Source of the DNA: Mycobacterium colombiense
Lineage (GTDB): Bacteria; Actinomycetota; Actinomycetes; Mycobacteriales; Mycobacteriaceae
Direction of reading: 5' to 3'
Length of the DNA stretch: 64,000 nucleotides
Assembly (NCBI RefSeq): GCF_001665835.1
Contig: NZ_LZSX01000089.1
Span: forward strand, 1-64,000
Below, in pieces: positions 1 through 7,533 of the stretch (its first letter is position 1; every line of letters begins with the position of its first letter). The translations under genes were made by a program, and so were the position numbers. A model generated the notes under the pieces. It worked only from the letters and a program-made list of their open reading frames with translations. It was not told the origin of the DNA and searched no databases.

Positions 1-18
1 GATGTGTATAAGAGACAG
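1..18. other. Nextera transposon mosaic-end adapter remnant
   Basis: The first 18 bases match bases 2-19 of the 19-bp Tn5/Nextera mosaic end (AGATGTGTATAAGAGACAG). The gene running into this edge stops matching its family exactly where the adapter begins. This is library sequence left at a contig end, not genomic DNA. A forward reading frame starting at base 2 gives the peptide MCIRDR, a familiar translation artefact of this adapter. Confidence 0.95.
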
Positions 19-467
19 GCGTCGGAGGGGTCGTCGTCGATCGAGGCATAAATGGGTGCACTGGCAGGCCCACCGGCCGCGGCGTGCAGCTGCATCCCGC
101 GCTGCGCGTGCTGCAGGCCGGCGTTGGCACCGCCCAGCCAGTCCGCTGTGCTGGCCTTGCCGTACTGGTAGCAGGACACGATTTTCAGTCCGCTGCTATC
201 GAGGTCGCGCGCCTCGGCAACCTGGATCGGCTTGCCCAGCATCCAGTTGCCGCCGGGGCGACGGTCCGAGACGTACCGAATCGACCCCACGGCGCCCGCG
301 GCCCGGATCTGGCTGGCCGGAATGACGCCGGCCGCGTAGTCCAGCAGGGTGCCGAGCGACGCCGATGCGGGCGCCGCGCTCAGCGACGCGGCGGCCGCGC
401 CCAGGCCCAGCAGGGCAGGGGTTGCGGCCGCGAATTTGAGCAGATCGCGCCGCGAAACGGATGACAC
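19..467 (-). CDS. Tat-exported Rv2525c-like protein (DUF1906, glycoside-hydrolase-like), C-terminus cut by contig end
   Basis: Reading leftward from GTG 467 the protein begins VSSVSRRDLLKF, a twin-arginine signal followed by an alanine-rich hydrophobic stretch ending near SAAPASA. The mature part contains LLDYAAGVIPASQIRAAG, then GSIRYVSDRRPGGNWM, and the last readable residues are PIYASIDDDPS. This closely resembles M. tuberculosis Rv2525c, a Tat substrate with a DUF1906 glycoside-hydrolase-like fold that affects cell-envelope properties. About 149 codons are present of roughly 240 expected. The rest is lost at the adapter. In M. tuberculosis this gene sits beside fas; here its upstream neighbour is a MerR gene. 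Catalytic activity of the family is not established. Confidence 0.85.
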
Positions 468-527
468 AAGCCACAGGGTACGACACAAACCCCATATGAC
501 ACGTTGATCACACCGGTCACGTGTGCA

Positions 528-1421
528 TCACAGTGCCGCATCGTTCGTTTGAACGGATTGCCGCGCGGGCAGCACGATGACGCTCACGGCCTCCACTCCG
601 CGCCGGGCGGTCTGCTGGGCGATCTCCTCTATGAAGTCGGCAGCCGCCGGGCTGATCGATCCCGCCCAGGTGCGAAATCCCTGCACGATCACCGGATCGC
701 GCTCCAGCAGCGGTTGCACACCCCGCAGCACGCCGACCACCTCGTCGGGCAGGGGGTCGGCCAGCTGCTGGTCGATCCAGCGGCCCGCCAGCTCCGTTGC
801 CGCAGTATCGTCTTCGCCCAGCGCGATCACGTCGGCGGCCAGGCTGCGCAACCGATCGAACAGCACCTCGTGGCCCGGGGTCTCGGCCAGTTGCGACAGC
901 AGGGTGCTGGCCGCCGTCGGAAGCACCATCTGCCCGAACAACGCGGGAACCGGCAGGTCCCATTCGTCGAACAGGTCGGCGTACATCGCGGCGACGGGCG
1001 CCGGCAGCGGGGCGCTGAGCCGCCCGATAACCCCAATGCTGTCGCGGTGCGTGGTCGCCAACCGGTGCAGGATGTCCTCGTTGAGGTCCGCGTCGCCGCA
1101 CTCGGTGGCCGCATCGATGGCCCGGATCAGGTGGTCGATCCGCTCCCGTTGCCGCATCAGCAGCGCGCGGTGCTCGTCGAGCAGGCCCGCCAGCGTGCTG
1201 TGCCCGCCTTCGATCAACCGCGCAATGTCATTGATACCGACGCCGAGGCTTCGCATCAGATCGATGCGCAGCAAGTCGAGAACCTGCTCGACGTCGAAGA
1301 CCCGGTAGCCGTTGGACAGGTGATGCGCGTGTAGCAACCCGATTTTCTCGTAATGGCGAATGCGCCCGGAAGCGATGCCGGTCAAGGCCGTGACGTCGCC
1401 GATCAGCAACTGCTCAGCCAC
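528..1421 (-). CDS. MerR-family transcriptional regulator
   Basis: The 297-residue product opens with a MerR winged-helix domain (about residues 4-75: LLIGDVTALTGI, IRHYEKIGLL, a GYRVFD wing, then a LRSLGVGINDI-type second helix), followed by a helical dimerisation segment around 85-115 and a long C-terminal region with no Cys-rich metal site, so the inducer is probably organic rather than a metal. It starts with GTG 1421 and is divergent from a Rieske oxygenase gene across only 40 bp. A MerR-type operator lies in that gap. It probably controls the oxygenase and itself. The TAAGGT hexamer six bases before the GTG suggests a leaderless mRNA. Confidence 0.85.
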   Translation of the reverse strand: MAEQLLIGDVTALTGIASGRIRHYEKIGLLHAHHLSNGYRVFDVEQVLDLLRIDLMRSLGVGINDIARLIEGGHSTLAGLLDEHRALLMRQRERIDHLIRAIDAATECGDADLNEDILHRLATTHRDSIGVIGRLSAPLPAPVAAMYADLFDEWDLPVPALFGQMVLPTAASTLLSQLAETPGHEVLFDRLRSLAADVIALGEDDTAATELAGRWIDQQLADPLPDEVVGVLRGVQPLLERDPVIVQGFRTWAGSISPAAADFIEEIAQQTARRGVEAVSVIVLPARQSVQTNDAAL

Positions 1422-1424
1422 CCC

Positions 1425-1455
1425 TTGACCTTACAACTGTGACAAGGTCTGTACT
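1425..1455 (+). promoter_or_regulatory. MerR-type promoter/operator between divergent genes
   Basis: TTGACC (1425-1430) and TGTACT (1450-1455) form -35 and -10 elements separated by 19 bp, the long spacer typical of MerR-activated promoters. A perfect inverted repeat GACCTT (1427-1432) / AAGGTC (1444-1449) fills the spacer. Transcription starting 6-7 bases after the -10 would begin at the ATG 1462, giving a leaderless Rieske mRNA. On the other strand TAAGGT precedes the MerR GTG by six bases. Confidence 0.7.
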
Positions 1456-1461
1456 GGGCGG

Positions 1462-2613
1462 ATGGAGCACGACCAGCTCATCGACCTGACGCGGCGCGCG
1501 TTGAAGTTGGCGCGGGACAAGGCGACCGATCTCGCTTCGGCCCAGCACACGGTCGACGCGAGTGACTACACGAGTATCGAGCGGCACCACCGGGATCGGG
1601 CCATGCTGCTGGCCAGTCCGCAGCTGGTCGGCTACGTCTCGGAACTTCCCGCCCCGGGTGCGTACTGCACGAAGACGGTGATGGGACGGTCCATCCTGCT
1701 GACCCGGACCTCGCGGGGAACGGTCAAGGCGTTCAACAACGTGTGTCTGCACCGCCAGTCGCAGGTGGTCTCGGGCTGCGGCACCGCCAGGCGGTTCACC
1801 TGTCCGTACCACGCCTGGACGTACGACAACACGGGGCACTTGGTGGCGCTTCCGGGACGCGAGGGGTTCCCGGAAGTGGCCATCGAGTCCGACGGGCTGA
1901 CCGAGCTCCCGGCCACCGAATTCGCCGGATTCCTGTGGGTGGCGCTGGATCCCGGCGCGACACTGGACGTGGCGGCACACCTGGGCCCGCTCGCCGACGA
2001 ACTCGACTCGTGGGGCATCGGGCGCTGGTCCCCGCTCGGCGAGAAGGTGCTGGACTCCCCGATCAATTGGAAGCTGGCGATCGACACCTTCGCCGAGAAC
2101 TATCATTTCGCCACCGTCCATCAACAGACCTTCGGCACGATCGCGCGCAGCAACTGCACGGTGTTCGACTCCTACGGGCCGCACCACCGGCTGATCTTTC
2201 CGCTCAACACCATCCGCGACCTCGATGACATGCCCGAGGATCAGTGGAGTCCGTTCTACAACGTGGTGGTGATCTATGCGCTGTTCCCCAATATCGTGCT
2301 TTCGGTGACAATCGCCAATGGTGAGCTGTTTCGGGTGTACCCCGGGGATCGGCCGGGCAGGTCAATCACCGTCCACCAGAACGCAACACCGCAGGACGTC
2401 TCCGATGACGCGGTGGCGGCCGCCGTCCAATCCGTTTTCGATTATGCGCACGCCACCGTTCGCGACGAGGATTACCGGCTGGCCGAGGGGCTGCAAGCCA
2501 ATCTCGAGTCGGGAGCCCGCGACCACCTGGTGTTCGGCCGCAACGAGCCGGGCTTGCAGCATCGCCACATCACGTGGGCCCGAGCGCTGTCACAGTCAGC
2601 TGGGGTCGGCTGA
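1462..2613 (+). CDS. Rieske non-heme iron aromatic-ring-hydroxylating-type oxygenase, alpha subunit
   Basis: The 383-residue protein has an N-terminal Rieske domain with CLH (about residue 95) and CPYH about 19 residues later, binding a [2Fe-2S] cluster, and a C-terminal catalytic domain with AENYHFATVH, the two His of the mononuclear Fe(II) site. It belongs to the alpha-subunit oxygenases that insert oxygen into C-H or aromatic C=C bonds. No beta subunit, ferredoxin or reductase gene is adjacent, so electrons must come from elsewhere. It is divergent from and probably controlled by the MerR regulator. Its 3' end overlaps the convergent gene by 18 bp. The substrate is unknown. Confidence 0.9.
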   Translation: MEHDQLIDLTRRALKLARDKATDLASAQHTVDASDYTSIERHHRDRAMLLASPQLVGYVSELPAPGAYCTKTVMGRSILLTRTSRGTVKAFNNVCLHRQSQVVSGCGTARRFTCPYHAWTYDNTGHLVALPGREGFPEVAIESDGLTELPATEFAGFLWVALDPGATLDVAAHLGPLADELDSWGIGRWSPLGEKVLDSPINWKLAIDTFAENYHFATVHQQTFGTIARSNCTVFDSYGPHHRLIFPLNTIRDLDDMPEDQWSPFYNVVVIYALFPNIVLSVTIANGELFRVYPGDRPGRSITVHQNATPQDVSDDAVAAAVQSVFDYAHATVRDEDYRLAEGLQANLESGARDHLVFGRNEPGLQHRHITWARALSQSAGVG

Positions 2614-3945
2614 CAGCACCGCGATCAGATCGTCGAGAAGCTTTGCCAGCGTGTCGTTTTCGACGGGTGCGGAGCGGAACAGCAGCTCGACGGCATCCTT
2701 GCGCCGGCCGGCCGCCACCAGCGGCACGACCTGATCCACCATGGCCTGCAAAGTGGGCTCCGGCGGTGCCAGGCTCGCCACGGTGGTGGACAGCACGTCG
2801 ACGAGTTCCCAATCCCGGTACAGCGCCAGCGAGCGTTCGTTGAACGCGAAGCCGGTCACCGGCTCCCCCCACATCGTTCCGCGGTAGCGATAGGGGCCCT
2901 CCATGTACTCGATCGGCAGGCCGTGCGCCGGGGCAGCCACCAGCGGCTCGCCGATGAGGTCCAGTTGCAGTGTGGGACAGGTGATCCGGTGCCGGTCGGG
3001 CATGTACCGGGCCGGGGCGAGGGGTCGCACCAAGGGCCGCATGGCCTCCGGCCATCGCACGTAGCTGCTCACCGTGACCTCGATGTCTTCGGCGCATTCC
3101 GGCGCGATCGCGGGGTCCGGGTGGCTTGTGGTGATACCGGTAAACGGCTGCAGCGCATTGCCATCTGTGCGGTCGAACTGGCGCCAGATGCTCAGGTCGA
3201 CACCGTTGTCGAAATTGATCGTGCGCCATTCGTGCGACCTGGCCCGCGGGTCTCCGCCCGATCCCCCGCCGCCGGCGTACTTGGGGAACCACTGCCGATC
3301 GACGTGCCCGCTGGCGCCGGACACCTGCTGCACCACGTCTCCCCAGCGCAGGGTGCCGGTCATCGCCATGCCGGTCTGGAAATAGGAGTAGGTGTCGCTT
3401 TGACCAAAGCAGACGATCTTTCCGTTGTACGTCGACGCGCCCACCGGTGTCGGTGCGCGCGTTGGCGTTACGGCCAGGTCCAGCCGCATGCGCCGCCCGG
3501 ATTGGTCCTGCCCGACCAGGCTGACCCGGTAGGTGTAGGGCAGCAGTTCACCATCACCGTTGCGGCTGGTCGTCCACGACGCGGTCCCCGCGCTGCTGTG
3601 GTAGTTGATGTCGAGATGGCCGGATGCCATCGCCAGCTTGCGCTGGGCGCCGGGCTCCATATTGGCCGGCGGCATGTCGTAGTCGGTGAAGGTGCCGTAG
3701 TCGCCGGTGTCGAGGTCGAACAGCGCCATCGTGTAGAAGTCCGCGACGATGGTTCCGCCCGGGCGGTTCTTGTTGAAGATAGTCAGGAAGGCAAACGACC
3801 GATCGGTCTCGGCGGCGTCAAGCTGACCGGCGATGAACCAGGTGTCCGACTCCTGATCGGGGTGTTCGCCTTCGGCGGCGGGAAACTCCAGCTGGCCGTC
3901 GCCGGGCACCAACTGAAACGGGTAACTGCGCCAATCGCTGGTCAT
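2596..3945 (-). CDS. Lipocalin-like CrtC/AttH-domain protein
   Basis: The 449-residue product lacks a signal peptide and membrane segments. Features such as FGQSDTYSYFQTG, SGHVDRQWFPKY and a second beta-rich half resemble the two-lipocalin-domain AttH/CrtC family, which includes carotenoid 1,2-hydratase-like proteins. Mycobacteria often carry such genes inside steroid or lipid catabolic clusters, where the role is undetermined; hydration of, or binding to, a hydrophobic substrate is plausible. It starts at ATG 3945 and diverges from an aldehyde dehydrogenase across an 82-bp gap carrying an inverted repeat, so the two are probably co-regulated. The family call is moderate because it rests on fold-level motifs. 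Confidence 0.65.
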   Translation of the reverse strand: MTSDWRSYPFQLVPGDGQLEFPAAEGEHPDQESDTWFIAGQLDAAETDRSFAFLTIFNKNRPGGTIVADFYTMALFDLDTGDYGTFTDYDMPPANMEPGAQRKLAMASGHLDINYHSSAGTASWTTSRNGDGELLPYTYRVSLVGQDQSGRRMRLDLAVTPTRAPTPVGASTYNGKIVCFGQSDTYSYFQTGMAMTGTLRWGDVVQQVSGASGHVDRQWFPKYAGGGGSGGDPRARSHEWRTINFDNGVDLSIWRQFDRTDGNALQPFTGITTSHPDPAIAPECAEDIEVTVSSYVRWPEAMRPLVRPLAPARYMPDRHRITCPTLQLDLIGEPLVAAPAHGLPIEYMEGPYRYRGTMWGEPVTGFAFNERSLALYRDWELVDVLSTTVASLAPPEPTLQAMVDQVVPLVAAGRRKDAVELLFRSAPVENDTLAKLLDDLIAVLSADPS

Positions 3946-3964
3946 ATCGGGCCTCGCTGCTTTT

Positions 3965-3990
3965 TTCGCTATGTTAGCGTGAATAGCGAA
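3965..3990. promoter_or_regulatory. Operator-like dyad, CTANNNTAG site A
   Basis: Between divergent genes at 3945 and 4028 lies an inverted repeat TTCGCTAT (3965-3972) / ATAGCGAA (3983-3990). Nested in it is the palindrome GCTATGTTAGC (3968-3978), one of six CTANNNTAG sites in the window. Confidence 0.55.
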
Positions 3991-4027
3991 ATTGCGGTCG
4001 CGGTCCGATCCCCTGAGGAAGTGCCCG

Positions 4028-5494
4028 ATGACAGAAACTTCCGGCCATCGCTCCTATAACGAGCTGTTCATCGGGGGCCAGTGGCGCAAGCCCGCCAATC
4101 CCCAGCAGCTCGCCGTGATCTCGCCGCACTCCGAAGAGCCGGTCGGGCATGTCCAGGTCGCGGGACCCGAGGACGTCGACGCCGCGGTCGCCGCCGCACG
4201 GCACGCCTTCGATCACGGTCCGTGGCCGCGGATGAGCCATGCCGACCGGATGGCCAAGGTTGAACAGCTCGCCGGGATCTACGCCGGCCACGCCGACGAG
4301 ATGGCCGATCTCATCACCGACGAGATGGGGTCACCGCGCAGCTTCAGCCGGATGGGCCAGGGGGCGGCCGCCGCGGCCCTGATCCACCTGTCGCTGGCCG
4401 CCGCCCGCGAGTTCCCGTGGGAGGAACGCCGCCAGGGTGTGCTCGGCGAAGTCCATCTGCGCAGGGCCCCGGTCGGGGTGGTCGGGGCGATTGTGCCGTG
4501 GAACGTGCCGCAGTTCTTGATCATGCCCAAGCTGATCCCGGCGCTGATCGCGGGCTGCACGGTCATCATCAAGCCCGCGCCCGAAACGCCGTTGGACGCT
4601 TTGTGGTTGGCCGAGATGATCGAGCAGATCGGGTTGCCCGAAGGCGTGGTGTCCGTGCTGCCCGGCGGTCCCGAGATCGGTGAGGCGCTGGTCCGCCATC
4701 CCGGAGTGGACAAGGTCGCGTTCACCGGTTCCAGTGCCGTCGGCCGCCGGATCGCCGCGCTGTGCGGCGAGCAGCTGAAACGGGTGAGTCTGGAGCTGGG
4801 CGGCAAGTCCGCGGCGATCATCCTCGACGACGCCGACATCGCCAAGACGGTGGCCGGCCTGAAGTCCGCGGGGTTGATGAACAACGGCCAGGCCTGCGTC
4901 GCGCAGACCCGGATCCTGGTCAGCGACCGTAAGCACGACGAGGTGGTCGACGCGCTGGCCGACATGATGTCGGCGCTGAATGTCGGCGACCCGGCCGATG
5001 AGTCGACGGACATCGGACCGCTTGTGGCCCAACGACAACAGCGCCGCGTCCAGGACTACATCAAGTCGGGCCGCAGCGAAGGCGCGCGCGTCGTGCTCGG
5101 TGGCGAACAGAGCCCGTCCGAGCGCGGCTGGTATGTCCAGCCGACGCTGTTCGCCGACGCCACCAACGACATGCGCATCGCCCGGGAGGAGATTTTCGGG
5201 CCGGTGCTGACGGTGCTGCGCTACCGCGACGAGGACGACGCGATCCGCATCGCCAACGAGACCGACTACGGCCTGGCCGGTTCGGTGTGGACCGCCGACA
5301 TCGAACACGGCCTGGACGTCGCGGCCGCGGTCCGCACCGGAACCTACGGCATCAACATGTACACCCTGGACATCGGCGCACCGTTCGGCGGCTTCAAGCA
5401 GTCCGGCATCGGGCGTGAATTCGGGCCCGAGGGCCTGCACGAGTACGTCGAACTGCAGACGCTGATATGCAAGGGCCAGCTACCGCCGCTATAG
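4028..5494 (+). CDS. NAD(P)-dependent aldehyde dehydrogenase
   Basis: The 488-residue protein is a full-length class I/II-type ALDH. Visible hallmarks are PWNVPQFL, the FTGSSAVGRR cofactor loop, LELGGKS with the general-base Glu, NNGQACVAQTR with the catalytic Cys, and EEIFGPVL near the C-terminus. It oxidises an aldehyde to a carboxylic acid, a natural step between alcohol oxidation and CoA activation in this cluster. ATG 4028 is preferred over upstream in-frame starts because GAGGAAG precedes it at a suitable distance. Its end overlaps the convergent gene by 6 bp. Confidence 0.95.
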   Translation: MTETSGHRSYNELFIGGQWRKPANPQQLAVISPHSEEPVGHVQVAGPEDVDAAVAAARHAFDHGPWPRMSHADRMAKVEQLAGIYAGHADEMADLITDEMGSPRSFSRMGQGAAAAALIHLSLAAAREFPWEERRQGVLGEVHLRRAPVGVVGAIVPWNVPQFLIMPKLIPALIAGCTVIIKPAPETPLDALWLAEMIEQIGLPEGVVSVLPGGPEIGEALVRHPGVDKVAFTGSSAVGRRIAALCGEQLKRVSLELGGKSAAIILDDADIAKTVAGLKSAGLMNNGQACVAQTRILVSDRKHDEVVDALADMMSALNVGDPADESTDIGPLVAQRQQRRVQDYIKSGRSEGARVVLGGEQSPSERGWYVQPTLFADATNDMRIAREEIFGPVLTVLRYRDEDDAIRIANETDYGLAGSVWTADIEHGLDVAAAVRTGTYGINMYTLDIGAPFGGFKQSGIGREFGPEGLHEYVELQTLICKGQLPPL

Positions 5495-6019
5495 CGTTTC
5501 CGGCCTCCACCATGGGTCGCGGCCAAGCCGCGCCAAAAGCTTTGCTTGCGAAGCGCTTTCGTCGCCAATGGCGATTGGCGCACCGAACATCCCGGACGCG
5601 GCCAAGCCCTGGGGGTCCTCCGGTAGGCCGGAGCAGAACAGTTCACACCACGTGGGGTCCAGGCCGTCGTCGGCGCCCACCGCGCGGGCGAGGTCCCAGG
5701 TGTGCACCAGGACATCACGGGTCAGGTTCGGCATCAACCGGTACCCATCGAGCTGAGTCGCTCCACCGGATCCAAGGGCCTTCGTCAACGAGTCATGGGT
5801 GAGTTGCCATCGCGCCCCAGGGTCGTCGCGTGGCCGGTCGGGCTTCAACGCCAAGGGACGCAACAGAAGAACATCATGGAACCCAATCACGTGTTCGAGC
5901 ACTCCCCGGGCGTCCCACGCATCACACGGTGATGGACGGTCCCACTTGCCGTCCGCCGCGGCGACCGCCGCACCGAAGCGACGGCACACCGCCAGGTGCA
6001 ATTCGCCGACTTCATCCAT
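5489..6019 (-). CDS. Maleylpyruvate isomerase N-terminal (DinB-like, TIGR03086-type) protein
   Basis: The 176-residue product has the helical-bundle features of the mycothiol-dependent maleylpyruvate isomerase N-terminal/DinB-like family: WDRPSPCDAWDARGVLEHVIGFH near residues 25-50 with a conserved His, and LTRDVLVHTWDLARAVG around 98-115 with a second His in the expected metal-ligand position. Most members of this actinobacterial family have no assigned reaction; metal-dependent, mycothiol-linked chemistry is the usual guess. It overlaps the upstream MaoC-like gene by 8 bp and is the last gene of the leftward run starting at the Rieske gene (10248). Confidence 0.75.
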   Translation of the reverse strand: MDEVGELHLAVCRRFGAAVAAADGKWDRPSPCDAWDARGVLEHVIGFHDVLLLRPLALKPDRPRDDPGARWQLTHDSLTKALGSGGATQLDGYRLMPNLTRDVLVHTWDLARAVGADDGLDPTWCELFCSGLPEDPQGLAASGMFGAPIAIGDESASQAKLLARLGRDPWWRPETL

Positions 6020-6473
6020 CGCTGTCGCGCGGGGACTCGGGCACCTGTAGGGTCAGCTCGACCGGGCAGCACAGCGCACCATGCTGATTGGTCACCTGGA
6101 TTTCGACGTCGACCAGGCAGCGCGGCGGGTCCACCGAGGTGTCCCGGCGCTTCGCCACGGCCCGGCCCCGGCCGATCATCGTGTCGCCGGCGTACACCGA
6201 CCCGGCCAGCCGCATGGATCGGCGCACCACCCGCGACCGCGGACCCGCCCAGTCCGTCGCGACGCGGTCGGCGAACCCGGCCAGGTGCATCGTGTTCACG
6301 TAGATCGTCGGATTTCCCTGCGCCTGAGCATAATTCGGATCGAAATGGCCGGGGAAATAGTCCCATGTCGCTCCGGCGTTCTCCACCACCCGCTGGTAGC
6401 TGATGTGGTCGACAACTTCCGGCAGCTCCACCGGAACGGTGAGATGGCTCCAGTCCAGGCCGTCGCCGCTCAT
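6012..6473 (-). CDS. MaoC-like hotdog dehydratase-family protein (C-terminal-type partner)
   Basis: This 153-residue protein looks like a single hotdog domain: HISYQRVVENAGATWDYFPGHFDPNYAQ and later MHLAGFADRVATDW match the MaoC/FkbR2-type enoyl-CoA hydratase family, in which an Asp/His pair hydrates trans-2-enoyl-CoA. The helix DYFPGHFDPNYA supplies candidate Asp and His. It overlaps the upstream FAS1-like dehydratase by 4 bp (ATGA). Adjacent short hotdog genes commonly form a heteromeric hydratase, as with the ChsH1/ChsH2-type MaoC pairs of steroid catabolism, so these two are likely one enzyme. Confidence 0.7.
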   Translation of the reverse strand: MSGDGLDWSHLTVPVELPEVVDHISYQRVVENAGATWDYFPGHFDPNYAQAQGNPTIYVNTMHLAGFADRVATDWAGPRSRVVRRSMRLAGSVYAGDTMIGRGRAVAKRRDTSVDPPRCLVDVEIQVTNQHGALCCPVELTLQVPESPRDSDG

Positions 6474-7003
6474 GAGGAGGCCTCGGGAGTGAACCGGAAC
6501 AAGGTATTGCGGCAGGTGGCCACCACCACGGTCCCGTCCTGGCGGCGAAAGGTCTCCAGCGTCTCGACGAAATGACCGACGCCGAGCCGCGTCTGCTTTT
6601 CCGGTGACACCGAGACCAGCTCGTCGACAACGGTCAGCACGTCACCCTCGACGATGGGCTCTGGGAACTCAACCTCGTTGGCCGCGTTGATGAATGTGGT
6701 ACCGGGCAGCGGCACCCGCAGGGCGATCAACGAAGCCGTCCCTCGACCCCCAGGTTGCCACGGCGGTGTGATCAGCCAGCCCATCAACAGCGCCGGCGGC
6801 GCCAGCAGGCCTCCCCAGTGCTGCCGGGCGAACTCTGAATCCCAATACGAGCGATTGCCGTCCCGGACCATCGCGGCGAACAACTGGATGCGTGCGGCGC
6901 TGACCGCGGTCGCCGCCGTGCGCGGCTCGCTTTTCGTGCCGACCATCCGCAGCGCATCTTCATAGGTGCCGAAGGCCAGCCGCTGACTGAAATCCTGATC
7001 CAC
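6470..7003 (-). CDS. FAS1-like dehydratase / MaoC N-terminal-domain protein
   Basis: The product of about 177 residues contains FARQHWGGLLAPPALLMGWLITPPW and LPGTTFINAANEVEFPEPIVEGDVL, which fit the N-terminal, cofactor-binding half of FAS1-like or MaoC-type hydratases. It is coupled to the next gene by a 4-bp overlap, supporting a two-subunit hotdog hydratase acting on an enoyl-CoA. The frame is open further upstream to 7087, but GTG 7003 follows the upstream stop by 13 bp and avoids a long overlap, so it is chosen; no strong ribosome-binding site decides it. Confidence 0.7.
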   Translation of the reverse strand: MDQDFSQRLAFGTYEDALRMVGTKSEPRTAATAVSAARIQLFAAMVRDGNRSYWDSEFARQHWGGLLAPPALLMGWLITPPWQPGGRGTASLIALRVPLPGTTFINAANEVEFPEPIVEGDVLTVVDELVSVSPEKQTRLGVGHFVETLETFRRQDGTVVVATCRNTLFRFTPEASS

Positions 7004-7016
7004 GTATCGGTGTCGC

Positions 7017-7442
7017 TCACATGACGAGCGGGTGCCGACTCGGGACCGAATCCCATTCCAGCACACGGGAAGTGAAATACCAGCCACCGCGCTCGTAGAT
7101 CAGCTTGTCCTTGAAGGTGCCCGTGGCCCGCAGCGCGATGTCGCCGAACATGCTGGCGAACAACACGACGACACAATGCTGGACCGCATCGACCCCGTCG
7201 ACTTGGATCTCGTGGTCGACGGTGATCATGCGCTGTCCGTCACCGCCATCAAAGGCCGCGCTCAGATCGTCGAACACCTCGCCATCGCGGGTGTAGCTGG
7301 CACCGGAGTGGCGGAAGGTCGCGATCCAGCGCTTGCGGTTGCCGTCGGAATAGGCCCGATTGTGCCGAGCATTCAGGTTCAGGATGGCAGCGCGCCCGGT
7401 GACGGCTTGGAGCATTTGCTGTTCCTGATAGGTCATGGTCAT
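7017..7442 (-). CDS. SnoaL-like (NTF2-fold) protein
   Basis: The 141-residue protein starts MTMTYQEQQM and contains the SnoaL_4-type opening ILNLNARHNRAYSDGNRKRWIATF, a central polar-lined beta-sheet region, and a C-terminal YERGGWYFTSR strand typical of this fold. Members serve as small isomerases, dehydratases or non-catalytic partners; no reaction can be read from sequence. ATG 7442 is favoured over an in-frame start at 7478. A gap of about 90 bp separates it from the FadD gene upstream, so it may have its own promoter. Confidence 0.75.
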   Translation of the reverse strand: MTMTYQEQQMLQAVTGRAAILNLNARHNRAYSDGNRKRWIATFRHSGASYTRDGEVFDDLSAAFDGGDGQRMITVDHEIQVDGVDAVQHCVVVLFASMFGDIALRATGTFKDKLIYERGGWYFTSRVLEWDSVPSRHPLVM

Positions 7443-7533
7443 CGCTTTCCAGCCTCTCTCGGAAATGACTGCCAGCAATCGGCTGATGGAACACTAAGGC
7501 AACTTGACGACTATTGCGTGACATTAATGGAAC

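Noticed and set aside
2..325. Rightward frame starting MCIRDR
   Set aside because: The start is encoded by the Nextera adapter, and the rest is antisense to the Rv2525c-like gene.
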